Below the pieces are notes generated by a model. It did no database searches, was not told where the DNA came from, and was given only the letters and a program-made list of their open reading frames with translations. Made by a program: the position numbers and the translations under genes. Shown here piece by piece: positions 1 to 7,117 of a stretch of 11,546 nt of DNA (within the stretch, counting starts at the first letter, position 1; each line of letters opens with the position of its first letter). Source of the DNA: Methanobrevibacter sp. (lineage in GTDB: Archaea > Methanobacteriota > Methanobacteria > Methanobacteriales > Methanobacteriaceae); the NCBI GenBank assembly GCA_016291275.1, contig JAEEWY010000032.1, positions 1-11,546 on the forward strand. Direction: 5' to 3'.

Positions 1-4
1 CTTT

Positions 5-20
5 AAAAGTTATATAAATA
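5..20 (+). promoter_or_regulatory. Candidate ppsA promoter (BRE/TATA)
   Basis: The purine-rich stretch AAAAG (5-9) followed by TTATATAAATA (10-20) resembles an archaeal BRE plus TATA box. A start about 26 bases below the TATA centre would fall near 40-42, giving a leader of about 20 bases before the ATG at 62. Only a weak GAGTG (51-55) stands where a ribosome binding site would be. Inferred from pattern only. Confidence 0.5.
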
Positions 21-61
21 AAATCATATAATGGAATAAAAAATAAAGAAGAGTGTTATAA

Positions 62-2359
62 ATGAACTATGTTGAATTTTTTAAACAACTTTCTAAGGAT
101 GATATACCTATAGCTGGTGGTAAAGGTGCAAACCTTGGTGAACTTACAAATGCAGGAATTCCTGTACCACCGGGATTTGTAATTACCGCAGGAACATACC
201 AAAAATTTATTACAGAAACTGGTATTGTTGATCAAATCAACGATATGTTAGCAACATTAGACATAAACAACACACCAGAATTACAAAAAGTTGCTGAAGA
301 TATAAAACAATTAATTGTTACAACAGATATTCCTGATGATATTCAAACAGCAATTATTGAATCATACAATAAATTATGCATGGATGTTGAAAAAGATGAT
401 GTTGTTGTTGCTATCAGATCATCAGCTACAGCAGAAGATTTACCTGATGCTTCATTTGCAGGTCAACAAGACACATATTTAAACATTAGTGGTATAGATG
501 ATGTATTAACTAATGTAAGAATGTGTTGGGCTTCTTTATTTGAAGCAAGAGCAATATTCTACCGTGCTGAAAATGATTTCGATCATTCAAAAGTATTGAT
601 TGCAGTAGTTGTACAACAAATGGTAAACTCTGAAAAAGCAGGAGTAATGTTTACTGTAGATCCTTCAACAGGTGAAGAAGAAATGCTTATTGAAGGAGCA
701 TGGGGATTAGGAGAAGGTGTAGTATCTGGTACAGTAACTCCGGATACATGTCGTTACGATAAAGCTAACGATGAAGTAAAATCTTACAGAATAAACACCA
801 AGAAAACAATGTTCACAAAAGATCCTGAAACTGGTGCAACAGTACAAATAGAAGTTCCTGATGATTTAAAAGATAAAAGAGTTCTCACCGATTCTGATTT
901 AGAACAACTAACTCAACTTGGTAGAAAAATACAAAAACATTACGGTGCTCCTATGGATACTGAATGGGGTATCGAAAATGATAAAGTATACATGCTTCAA
1001 GCAAGACCTATCACAACTCTTGACAACATCGATGTAGCTAAAAATGCAGAATCTTTAGACGACGATGAAGAAAGAGTAATTATTACAAGAGGTTTAGGTG
1101 CAAGTCCAGGTTTAGTATCCGGAACTGTAAAAATTATCAGAGAATTGGATGAACTTGATAAAATCTTAGATGGAGATATTCTTGTTACTACAATGACAAC
1201 TCCTGATATGGTACCTGCAATGAAAAGGGCTAACGGTATAGTAACCGATGAAGGTGGAGTAACCTGTCACGCTGCTATTATTTCAAGAGAATTAGGAATT
1301 CCTTGTGTAGCAGGAACCGGTGAAGCAACAACAGTACTTGAAGAAAATTCCAAAATTACAATTGATGGTAAAAAAGGATTAGTATATGAAGGTGAATTCG
1401 GTGGAGACAAAGATGATGTTGAAGCTGATGAAACTCAAATAAATGTTGGAGCAGCTCCTATAGTAACAGTTACTGATGTAAAAGTAAATGTAAGTATGGC
1501 TGAAGCAGCTAAAAAAGCATATGCTACCGGTGCAGATGGTGTAGGTTTACTTAGAACCGAACACATGATGTTAGCAACAGGTATAGTTCCTTACAAATTC
1601 ATTGATGAAGGAAGAGAAGACGAACTAGTTCAAGTATTAGTTGATAACATACTTAAAGTGGTAGATGTGTTCTATCCAAAAACAGTTTGGTACAGAACAT
1701 TAGACGCTCCTACTGATGAATTTAAAACACTCGAAGGTGGAGAAAACGAACCTGATGAAGCAAACCCAATGCTTGGTTGGAGAGGAATAAAAAGAGAACT
1801 CGATCAGCCTGACATTTTAAAAGCTGAATTTAAAGCAATTAAAAAATTACACGAAAAAGGATACACAAACATCGGTATTATGATTCCATTATCACAGTCT
1901 CCTGCTGAGCTGGTTAAGGCTAAAGAATTATGTGCTGAAGTTGGTTTCATCCCACATAAAGACGTTGACTTTGGTATGATGGTTGAAATTCCTGCAGCTG
2001 CAATCTTAATTGATGAATACATTGCAGAAGGTATTGACTTCGTAAGTCTCGGTACCAATGACTTGACCCAATACACTCTTGCAGTAGACAGAAACAATGA
2101 GTTCGTTGCAAAACACTACAGAGAAGAACACCCTGCAGTAATGGCTTTAATTGAAAGAACCATTAAGCATTGTGCAGCAGCAGGTGTAACTTGCAGTATC
2201 TGTGGTCAAGCAGGTAGTGTACCTCATATTGTTGAAAAACTTGTTAAATTTGGAATTACCAGTGTATCTTCCAATACTGATGCAGTAGAAGAAGTAAGAA
2301 AGACTGTTGCAAGAGCTGAAAAGAAAATCATGCTTGATGCAGCAAGAAAACAATTATAA
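62..2359 (+). CDS. ppsA: Phosphoenolpyruvate synthase (pyruvate, water dikinase)
   Basis: PEP synthase makes phosphoenolpyruvate, AMP and phosphate from pyruvate, ATP and water in the cytoplasm. In autotrophic methanogens it carries pyruvate into gluconeogenesis and anaplerosis. The 765 residues are close to the family's usual length, with all three domains in order. The N-terminal nucleotide/pyruvate-binding domain has GGKGANLGEL near residue 19, RSSATAEDLP from R119 and LQARPIT with R315. The swivelling phosphohistidine domain has GGVTCHAA with catalytic His403. The C-terminal TIM-barrel PEP/pyruvate domain has GLLRTEH with R498 and SICGQAGS with the presumed acid/base Cys714. The ATG at 62 gives the normal family N-terminus, with the first glycine motif about 18 residues in. 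A perfect hairpin plus T-run follows, so it looks monocistronic. One oddity is CGQAGS where many homologues read CGQAPS. Confidence 0.97.
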   Translation: MNYVEFFKQLSKDDIPIAGGKGANLGELTNAGIPVPPGFVITAGTYQKFITETGIVDQINDMLATLDINNTPELQKVAEDIKQLIVTTDIPDDIQTAIIESYNKLCMDVEKDDVVVAIRSSATAEDLPDASFAGQQDTYLNISGIDDVLTNVRMCWASLFEARAIFYRAENDFDHSKVLIAVVVQQMVNSEKAGVMFTVDPSTGEEEMLIEGAWGLGEGVVSGTVTPDTCRYDKANDEVKSYRINTKKTMFTKDPETGATVQIEVPDDLKDKRVLTDSDLEQLTQLGRKIQKHYGAPMDTEWGIENDKVYMLQARPITTLDNIDVAKNAESLDDDEERVIITRGLGASPGLVSGTVKIIRELDELDKILDGDILVTTMTTPDMVPAMKRANGIVTDEGGVTCHAAIISRELGIPCVAGTGEATTVLEENSKITIDGKKGLVYEGEFGGDKDDVEADETQINVGAAPIVTVTDVKVNVSMAEAAKKAYATGADGVGLLRTEHMMLATGIVPYKFIDEGREDELVQVLVDNILKVVDVFYPKTVWYRTLDAPTDEFKTLEGGENEPDEANPMLGWRGIKRELDQPDILKAEFKAIKKLHEKGYTNIGIMIPLSQSPAELVKAKELCAEVGFIPHKDVDFGMMVEIPAAAILIDEYIAEGIDFVSLGTNDLTQYTLAVDRNNEFVAKHYREEHPAVMALIERTIKHCAAAGVTCSICGQAGSVPHIVEKLVKFGITSVSSNTDAVEEVRKTVARAEKKIMLDAARKQL

Positions 2360-2374
2360 TTCTGAATTTACTTT

Positions 2375-2410
2375 GATTTAAAAGTTAAATCTTTTAAATC
2401 TTTATTTTTT
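2375..2410 (+). terminator. Hairpin plus T-run terminator of ppsA
   Basis: A perfect 10-base-pair inverted repeat, GATTTAAAAG (2375-2384) and CTTTTAAATC (2391-2400), encloses a 6-base loop. A T-rich run follows from 2401. It begins 16 bases after the ppsA stop. The shape is that of a bacterial intrinsic terminator; in archaea the T-run alone may be enough. Confidence 0.65.
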
Positions 2411-2511
2411 TTATTTTTAAATTATTTATTATTTTTTTAATATTATTTTAATTAATTGACTTATTTTTGTTATTTTCCATAAATTTATTAAGTAGTTGTT
2501 TTAATAGTATT

Positions 2512-2528
2512 AAAAAAATAATAAATTT
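2512..2528 (+). promoter_or_regulatory. Candidate mfnA promoter (TATA-like)
   Basis: The A-rich AAAAAAATAATAAATTT is the best BRE/TATA-like element before mfnA. A start about 26 bases downstream would give a leader of roughly 15 bases that still contains the AAGGT (2552-2556) ribosome binding site, 7 bases before ATG 2564. The surrounding 2360-2563 gap is otherwise very AT-rich with no other gene signal. Confidence 0.3.
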
Positions 2529-2563
2529 GAACCAATATTAATTTTAATTATAAGGTAATTTTT

Positions 2564-3730
2564 ATGAATGAAAAACCAATATCTCATGATGAAATTTTCA
2601 ATCAATTAGATGAATTTCAGGCAATGGATTGCAAATATTCTGATGGAAGAATTTTAGGTTCCATGTGTACAGAAGCGCATCCTATTGCAAAAGAGGCCTT
2701 TTTCAAATTCATTGATTCCAATTTAGGAGACCCTGGTCTATTCAAGGGAACCAAATTATTGGAAGATAAGGTTTTGAAGATGATTGGATCCTTTTTATCC
2801 ATTGAAGACCCTGTTGGTCATATGGTTACTGGCGGTACCGAAGCCAATATCATGGCAATCAGAGCTGCAAGAAATCTTGCAAGAGATAATAAGGGAATTA
2901 AGAAAGGGGAGTTTATCGTTCCTAAATCCGCTCATTTCTCCTTTAAGAAAGCAGCGGACATGCTTGATTTGAAATTGATTCGTGTAGACTTGGATGAGAA
3001 TTACCGTATCGATCCTAAATGTGTTGAAGAGAACATCAATGAAAACACTGTAGCTATTGTTGGGATTGCAGGCACTACTGAGCTTGGAATGATTGATCCA
3101 ATCGAAGATTTATCCAAAATAGCTATTCAAAATGATATTCATCTACATGTGGATGCAGCATTCGGCGGTTTTTCAATTCCTTTCCTAAAAGATAAAGGAT
3201 ATGACTTACCAAACTTTGACTTTTCACTTGAAGGTGTCAAATCCATTACCGTAGATCCTCATAAAATGGGGCTTTCACCAATTCCTTCTGGAGGAATTTT
3301 ATTTAGAGACCAATCCTATTTGGATGCAATGTCTGTAGATTCCCCATACTTGACAATCAAAAATCAGTCTACCATTGTAGGTACTCGTTTAGGTGCTTCA
3401 GCAGCTGCAACATATGCTGTAATGAGCTACTTGGGAAAAGAAGGTTATGCAAACAATGCTATTGAAGCATTGGAAAAGACCCACTTTTTAGCAGAAAACC
3501 TTAAAAACTTAGGATATGAATTGGTTGTCGAGCCTAAATTGAATATAGTTGCCTTCAATCACCCATATTTAGAGACTTTTGAATTGGCCCAACTGCTTGA
3601 GGAAAGAAATTGGAAAATATCCTGCTCTTCCTATCCTAAAGCCATTAGAGTTATCTTAATGAATCATATTAAAAAGGAACATTTGATTGAGCTTTTAAAT
3701 GATTTGGATGAGATTAATAAATCTCTTTAA
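2564..3730 (+). CDS. mfnA: L-tyrosine / L-aspartate decarboxylase MfnA
   Basis: This is a PLP-dependent group II decarboxylase. Archaeal MfnA converts tyrosine to tyramine for methanofuran, and homologues also convert aspartate to beta-alanine for coenzyme A. The 388 residues match the usual length of just under 400. Visible landmarks of the fold are GGTEANIMAIRAARN (from about residue 90), which binds the cofactor phosphate; His124 in SAHFSFKKA, which stacks on the PLP ring; Asp197 in HVDAAFGGF, which pairs with the pyridine nitrogen; and Lys234 in DPHKMG, the Schiff-base lysine. The start at 2564 is preceded by AAGGT at good spacing and gives the family N-terminus ending in the DGRILGSMCTEAHP motif. 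It has its own upstream gap and a T-rich 3' end, so it is probably transcribed alone. Which substrate dominates in the cell cannot be read from sequence. Confidence 0.95.
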   Translation: MNEKPISHDEIFNQLDEFQAMDCKYSDGRILGSMCTEAHPIAKEAFFKFIDSNLGDPGLFKGTKLLEDKVLKMIGSFLSIEDPVGHMVTGGTEANIMAIRAARNLARDNKGIKKGEFIVPKSAHFSFKKAADMLDLKLIRVDLDENYRIDPKCVEENINENTVAIVGIAGTTELGMIDPIEDLSKIAIQNDIHLHVDAAFGGFSIPFLKDKGYDLPNFDFSLEGVKSITVDPHKMGLSPIPSGGILFRDQSYLDAMSVDSPYLTIKNQSTIVGTRLGASAAATYAVMSYLGKEGYANNAIEALEKTHFLAENLKNLGYELVVEPKLNIVAFNHPYLETFELAQLLEERNWKISCSSYPKAIRVILMNHIKKEHLIELLNDLDEINKSL

Positions 3731-3750
3731 TTATTTCACTAATTTTCTCA

Positions 3751-3766
3751 TATTTTTTTATTTTTT
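3751..3766 (+). terminator. T-run terminator of mfnA
   Basis: TATTTTTTTATTTTTT begins 20 bases after the mfnA stop without a clear hairpin. Such U-rich runs are the usual archaeal terminator. More T-rich sequence follows to about 3790. Confidence 0.45.
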
Positions 3767-3834
3767 ATCCTTCCAATTTCTCTTTTTTCTATATTTCATC
3801 GATTTTTAACGCCTTATCTTCATTTTTTAAAATA

Positions 3835-3851
3835 GAAAAGTATTTTAATAA
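3835..3851 (+). promoter_or_regulatory. Candidate promoter of the small membrane-anchored protein
   Basis: GAAAAG followed by TATTTTAATAA resembles a BRE/TATA pair. A start about 26 bases below the TATA centre (near 3872) would leave a short leader. That leader contains the strong ribosome binding site GAGGTGA at 3884-3890, four bases before ATG 3895. Confidence 0.4.
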
Positions 3852-3894
3852 GCATATTCAATAAAGTAAATGAAAGATTAAAAGAGGTGATAAT

Positions 3895-4260
3895 ATGAAA
3901 AGCTCTGTTTTAATTTTAGGCATTCTTGCAGTAATACTTATTGCAGGAGGAGCATTTGCATTTGTCTTTATGGATGATATTGCTGACATTGCAGACGGTG
4001 GCAATTCAGGCACTTTTCATAAGGTAGCTGATAAAGTGGATAAAGTAACTTCATCTGACAGTTCAAGTTCAGATAGTGGAAGTGACATTGTAAGCGAAGT
4101 AGTAAAATTCAATTATCAAAATGGTGAAGGATACTTCCGTGAAGTCACTTACAAAGATGGTGGTTTCCGTCAATTTGATAATGCAAGTGGTGAACTTATA
4201 GGATCATCATACGATGAGGACCAAGAACAGCTTGGTGTTATTGATGGTAATTTAGAATAA
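3895..4260 (+). CDS. Small membrane-anchored protein with Ser/Asp-rich linker, function unknown
   Basis: I do not recognise this 121-residue protein. One hydrophobic segment (about residues 5-25) sits directly at the N-terminus after a single Lys, so it is either a signal anchor or an uncleaved signal peptide. No lipobox cysteine is present; the protein has no cysteine at all. Residues 27-50 are a mixed acidic/basic stretch. Residues 53-64 are a low-complexity Ser/Asp linker of the kind found in cell-surface proteins. Residues 65-121 form a compact polar domain rich in Tyr, Phe and Gly (NGEGYFREVTYKDGGFRQF) with an acidic tail. The inferred topology is a small globular domain held outside the membrane on a flexible tether. 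The start is firm, with GAGGTGA at ideal spacing. It is flanked by T-rich regions and a hairpin terminator, so it is a single-gene unit. Confidence 0.85.
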   Translation: MKSSVLILGILAVILIAGGAFAFVFMDDIADIADGGNSGTFHKVADKVDKVTSSDSSSSDSGSDIVSEVVKFNYQNGEGYFREVTYKDGGFRQFDNASGELIGSSYDEDQEQLGVIDGNLE

Positions 4261-4272
4261 TTGCCATAATTT

Positions 4273-4311
4273 AAAAAGTTTTTTTTAAACTTTTTCTTTT
4301 TTCTTTTTTTA
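4273..4311 (+). terminator. Hairpin plus T-run terminator after 3895-4260
   Basis: AAAAAGTTT (4273-4281) and AAACTTTTT (4287-4295) form a perfect 9-base-pair stem with a five-T loop. A long pyrimidine run, almost all T, follows to about 4310. It starts 12 bases after the stop codon. Confidence 0.6.
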
Positions 4312-4572
4312 TAATTTTTTCTATTCATTTTCACTAATTTTTTCATCTTTTATCACATTTACATGCTTTGATGTATATAATTAATATTTTTATATTATTT
4401 CATTTGATGTGATTTCATTATATTGGATATTCGGTAAATTATTTTATTATATTTTATCAACACTTGTAATTTAATCATTCATTATTTTAATTAAAACATA
4501 TTAAATTTTTTAGCAGATTTTCACTTTTACACAATTATTATTTTCCACACTTTAGAATGATTTTTTGTATTG
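4312..4572. other. AT-rich gap with no gene seen
   Basis: Together with the terminator before it, this fills the roughly 300 bases between the small membrane protein and the fumarase-beta-like gene. I see no convincing reading frame, RNA gene or long repeat. TTTCACTAATTTTTTCAT at 4329-4346 matches an 18-mer at 3734-3751 with one mismatch. The 3' edge runs into the promoter of the next gene. Confidence 0.5.
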
Positions 4573-4587
4573 GAAAATTTTATAAAT
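4573..4587 (+). promoter_or_regulatory. Candidate promoter for a leaderless fumarase-beta-like mRNA
   Basis: GAAAA (4573-4577) followed by TTTTATAAAT (4578-4587) is a good BRE/TATA pair. Its centre (about 4582) lies 26-27 bases before ATG 4609, which is the usual archaeal distance to the transcription start. No Shine-Dalgarno sequence precedes that ATG. Both facts suggest that transcription begins at or next to the start codon. Confidence 0.5.
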
Positions 4588-4608
4588 TTTAAAAAAATAT
4601 CTAATTAT

Positions 4609-5109
4609 ATGAAAAAAATACAAACTCCAATCAGTGATGATGTTGTAAATGATTTGAAAGTTGGGGATAAGATATCTTTATCTGGATTAATGTATTGCGG
4701 TAGAGATGCTGTATTGCCAAAATTAGCCAGGTCTATAGTAAACGATGATACCGACAAATATCCTTTTGACTTCAATGGCATGGCTATTATGCATACTGCA
4801 TTTAGCGTAGCAGGAATTGCTCCAACTACAAGCAATAAATCGGAAATAGAATCATCAATTCCAACATTATCCAAAGCTGGAGTGAAGTTTCATATAGGTA
4901 AGGGTTCTTTATCTGATGAAACCAAGGAAATATTGAATAAATATAATTCTATCTTTATTGTAACTCCTCCTGTAGCAGCACTCCTTACAAATAATGTCAT
5001 ATCAAAGAAATGTGTGGCTTATGAAGAAGAAGGAATGGAAGCATTCTTTGAATTGGAAGTTAAAGACATTCCAGGAATTGTAGCTATTGCACATGGTGAG
5101 TCTTTATAA
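4609..5109 (+). CDS. Fumarase/tartrate dehydratase beta-subunit-like protein (class I, C-terminal swivel domain)
   Basis: The protein resembles the beta subunit of two-part iron-sulfur fumarase/tartrate dehydratase, which swaps fumarate and malate using a cluster held by an alpha subunit. The frame opens at TTG 4570, but ATG 4609 is the better start. It gives MKKIQTPISDD, matching the family N-terminus, whereas the upstream codons lie inside a TATA-like element. From ATG 4609 it has 166 residues, somewhat short for the family. Visible landmarks are GRDA with Arg32, PTT with Thr73, GKG with Lys98, and EEGMEAFFELEVKDIPG near the C-terminus. It is diverged: the usual GPTTSxRM reads APTTSNKS (Lys77 where the substrate-binding Arg is expected), and GGAAALL reads PPVAALL. 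No alpha subunit is in this window. It could be the true fumarase partner of an alpha subunit elsewhere or a paralogue with another substrate. Confidence 0.8.
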   Translation: MKKIQTPISDDVVNDLKVGDKISLSGLMYCGRDAVLPKLARSIVNDDTDKYPFDFNGMAIMHTAFSVAGIAPTTSNKSEIESSIPTLSKAGVKFHIGKGSLSDETKEILNKYNSIFIVTPPVAALLTNNVISKKCVAYEEEGMEAFFELEVKDIPGIVAIAHGESL

Positions 5110-5135
5110 TTTATTTTTTCAGATGGAATGACATT

Positions 5136-5174
5136 TTTTATTTTCTATTTTCTATTTTCATTTTCTATTTTTTT
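5136..5174 (+). terminator. T-rich terminator with tandem TTTTCTA repeats
   Basis: After the fumarase-like gene, TTTTCTA occurs at 5141-5147, 5148-5154 and 5161-5167, with a shortened TTTTCA unit at 5155-5160, and ends in seven T. No hairpin is evident. It is best read as a U-rich terminator that may have grown by slippage. Confidence 0.4.
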
Positions 5175-5260
5175 GCACTGATTATTTTTCAAATGCTCTT
5201 TTTAATTTTATATACTATTTTTTAGATAATATTAATTAGAACTTTTTTAGGGGTATTTTA

Positions 5261-6382
5261 ATGCAAAGGAGGGGAACAACTAATCTGCCACTGCATGGAG
5301 GACATACACCAAGATGGTTATTTGATCGAATGACTAAATTGTCTGGTGCAATTTCTGAAGTGGTAATTGAAGAATATGGAACAAATGAATTCCTAAACAG
5401 AATATCTGATCCTTATTGGTTCCAAGCATTCTCATGTGTTATTGGTTTTGATTGGCATTCTTCTGGAACAACCACAACCACACTCGGTGCATTAAAATCC
5501 TCAATTGATCCAGAAAAGCTTGGAATCTATATCTCTGGAGGTAAAGGAACTGCTTCCCGCAAAACTCCTCAAGGAATTGAAAGGGCCGGGGAGATATTCA
5601 ATCTTAAAAGCTCTAATGTTGAAGATATGATTCATTCAAGCAAGTTATCTGCAAAGGTGGACAACTCATGCCTGCAGGACGGCTATAATTTATATGTTCA
5701 CAATTTCTTCATCACTGAAAAAGGGGATTGGGCAGTAGTCCAGCAAGGAATGAACACTGCAACAAAATATGCGAGACGTTACCATTGGATGGGTGAAAAT
5801 GTTACAAGTTTTTTAGAGGATCCTCATAATGGAATATCTTGTGATAAAAAGGAAAATGAGGCATTGAACATGGCCTCAAAGGATAGTGTTGAAGCACAAA
5901 AGATCAGTGTTGATTTGATTAATGATAATCCAGACCATCTAAGGAGTTATTTCAAAAGAAAAGATTCTAATCAACTTCTTTTAACTGATTTTAGCATAGA
6001 TGAAACAAATTCCCTTACTTTGCCTGAGCATCATCAGGTATTGGATATGGATTTATCTGATAAGGAATTTGAAGTCTTAAAGAATGCTTGGGAAATTCAG
6101 CCAGAAAAGTATGAGGACTTGATTTTGCTTCAAGGCATTGGTCCTAAAAAAATAAGGGCGCTTGCTTTAATCTCTGATTTGGTCTTTGGAGAGCCTGCAA
6201 GTTGGAAAGACCCTGTAAAATATTCATTTAGTCATGGTGGAAAGGACGGTTTTCCTTATCCTGTTGATAGGGATGTTTATGACAATTCAATAGCCACTGT
6301 AAAGGATGCGCTTTATCAGGCAAAATTAGATAAATATGATAAAATGAAGGCTTTAAAACGTCTGGATGATTTTATTTCTTAG
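5261..6382 (+). CDS. DUF763 family protein, function unknown
   Basis: I recognise this as DUF763, a family found in archaea and some bacteria without an established function. It has 373 residues. The N-terminus carries the family pattern RRGTTNLPLHGGHTPRWLF (residues 3-21). A strongly conserved core follows, with FDWHSSGTTTTTLG (His66), SGGKGTASRKTP, and the region around QQGMNTATKYARRYHW. Several invariant-looking His, Arg and Asp residues suggest a catalytic or nucleic-acid-binding protein. Near the C-terminus, LQGIGPKKIRALALIS (about 290-305) looks like a helix-hairpin-helix element, usual in DNA/RNA-binding proteins; SHGGKDGFPYPVDR follows. AGGGGT (5249-5254), six bases before ATG 5261, supports the start. 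It is convergent with trm56. A role in nucleic-acid metabolism is an inference from the HhH-like segment only. Confidence 0.85.
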   Translation: MQRRGTTNLPLHGGHTPRWLFDRMTKLSGAISEVVIEEYGTNEFLNRISDPYWFQAFSCVIGFDWHSSGTTTTTLGALKSSIDPEKLGIYISGGKGTASRKTPQGIERAGEIFNLKSSNVEDMIHSSKLSAKVDNSCLQDGYNLYVHNFFITEKGDWAVVQQGMNTATKYARRYHWMGENVTSFLEDPHNGISCDKKENEALNMASKDSVEAQKISVDLINDNPDHLRSYFKRKDSNQLLLTDFSIDETNSLTLPEHHQVLDMDLSDKEFEVLKNAWEIQPEKYEDLILLQGIGPKKIRALALISDLVFGEPASWKDPVKYSFSHGGKDGFPYPVDRDVYDNSIATVKDALYQAKLDKYDKMKALKRLDDFIS

Positions 6383-6402
6383 GTGTTATGGTGGAAAAGA
6401 TA

Positions 6403-6445
6403 AATAAATTATTGTTAAATAATTTATTCTTCTTTTGTGAAAATT
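6403..6445 (+). terminator. Perfect hairpin plus T-rich run between convergent genes
   Basis: AATAAATTATT (6403-6413) and AATAATTTATT (6418-6428) form a perfect 11-base-pair stem with a four-base loop. CTTCTTTTG and more T-rich sequence follow on the plus strand. It ends the DUF763 transcript. The reverse side has only a short T-run (from AAAAGA at 6395-6400), so termination of trm56 here is less certain. Confidence 0.55.
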
Positions 6446-6461
6446 TTTATTCTTCTTTTTT

Positions 6462-7016
6462 TCATTCTTTATTGATTTTTCTATTTTCATCATGGATATT
6501 TACAGTTTTTCCATGAGCTGTTGGAATTACTTCAAATACAGGATTTTCAAATTCCAAATCAAATTCCTTCCCTTCCATCAAAAGATGTTGGAAAATTGCA
6601 AGTGCTGCAACTTCAGAATGAGGTTGTGTTGTTACGGAAACATTCCAATCAGCATTCTTATAGACTTTTGTAGGTACTTTTGCTCCACCAACGATGATTA
6701 GGACATCATCACCGGTTTCACGCACTTCATCTACAATTTCATGAGCTTGAGAACCATACATGGTTAAATGAACTATTTTTCCTCCATTTTCTCTCCAGTT
6801 CATTATAACTTCCATATATGAATTGTTATATTCAATTTCAAAGTCTCCTCCCCATCTGTCTGCAATATCTCTCACGCTTTTCATCATGCTGTGGTCTTCT
6901 TCTCCTGCCAACCACACTTTACTTGCACCAAAAGCTCTAGCAGTTAAGCATACATGGGTGGTTATACGTGTGTCTCTTCCTATTCTGTGATCTAATCTTA
7001 AAACATTTATATTCAT
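6462..7016 (-). CDS. trm56: tRNA (cytidine(56)-2'-O)-methyltransferase Trm56
   Basis: Archaeal Trm56 methylates the ribose of C56 in the T-loop of tRNAs using S-adenosylmethionine, stabilising the tRNA elbow. It is a SPOUT-class (knotted) enzyme that acts as a dimer. The 184 residues are typical. The three family motifs are clear: LRLDHRIGRDTRITTHVCLTARAFGA near residues 6-31 with Arg14; LIIVGGAKVPTKVY near 106-119; and VSVTTQPHSEVAALA near 126-140, which forms the knot and cofactor pocket. Many homologues read GAEKVP where this one has GGAKVP. The ATG at 7016 starts directly with the motif 1 region and is preceded by GAGTGA (7022-7027, reverse strand), a weak ribosome binding site. It lies 101 bases downstream of cobS on the same strand, and an ATTTATAAAT (7080-7089) in that gap could be its own TATA box. 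Confidence 0.95.
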   Translation of the reverse strand: MNINVLRLDHRIGRDTRITTHVCLTARAFGASKVWLAGEEDHSMMKSVRDIADRWGGDFEIEYNNSYMEVIMNWRENGGKIVHLTMYGSQAHEIVDEVRETGDDVLIIVGGAKVPTKVYKNADWNVSVTTQPHSEVAALAIFQHLLMEGKEFDLEFENPVFEVIPTAHGKTVNIHDENRKINKE

Positions 7017-7117
7017 TGTTTCACTCTTTTACAATAAGATAATTTGATAATTTTAATTTTTTATTTTTATTTTTTTAATTATTTATAAATCTTAAGTTTT
7101 TTATTTAATTTAATATT

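Noticed and set aside
1804..2353. Reverse-strand open frames inside ppsA
   Set aside because: They are antisense to a fully conserved enzyme and show Ser/Cys/Phe-rich composition typical of shadow frames. They have no domain and no convincing ribosome binding site.
4570..4608. TTG at 4570 as the start of the fumarase-beta-like gene
   Set aside because: The 13 extra residues do not match the family N-terminus, the codons overlap a TATA-like element, and ATG 4609 gives the expected MKKIQTPIS start.
5137..5174. TTTTCTA tandem repeats as a CRISPR or regulatory array
   Set aside because: The units are only 7 bases long, contiguous and without spacers, inside a T-rich 3' end. Polymerase slippage in a terminator explains them.
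6492..6701. Forward open frame over trm56
   Set aside because: It is the antisense shadow of Trm56 motif regions, with Cys/Phe/Tyr-rich low-quality composition.
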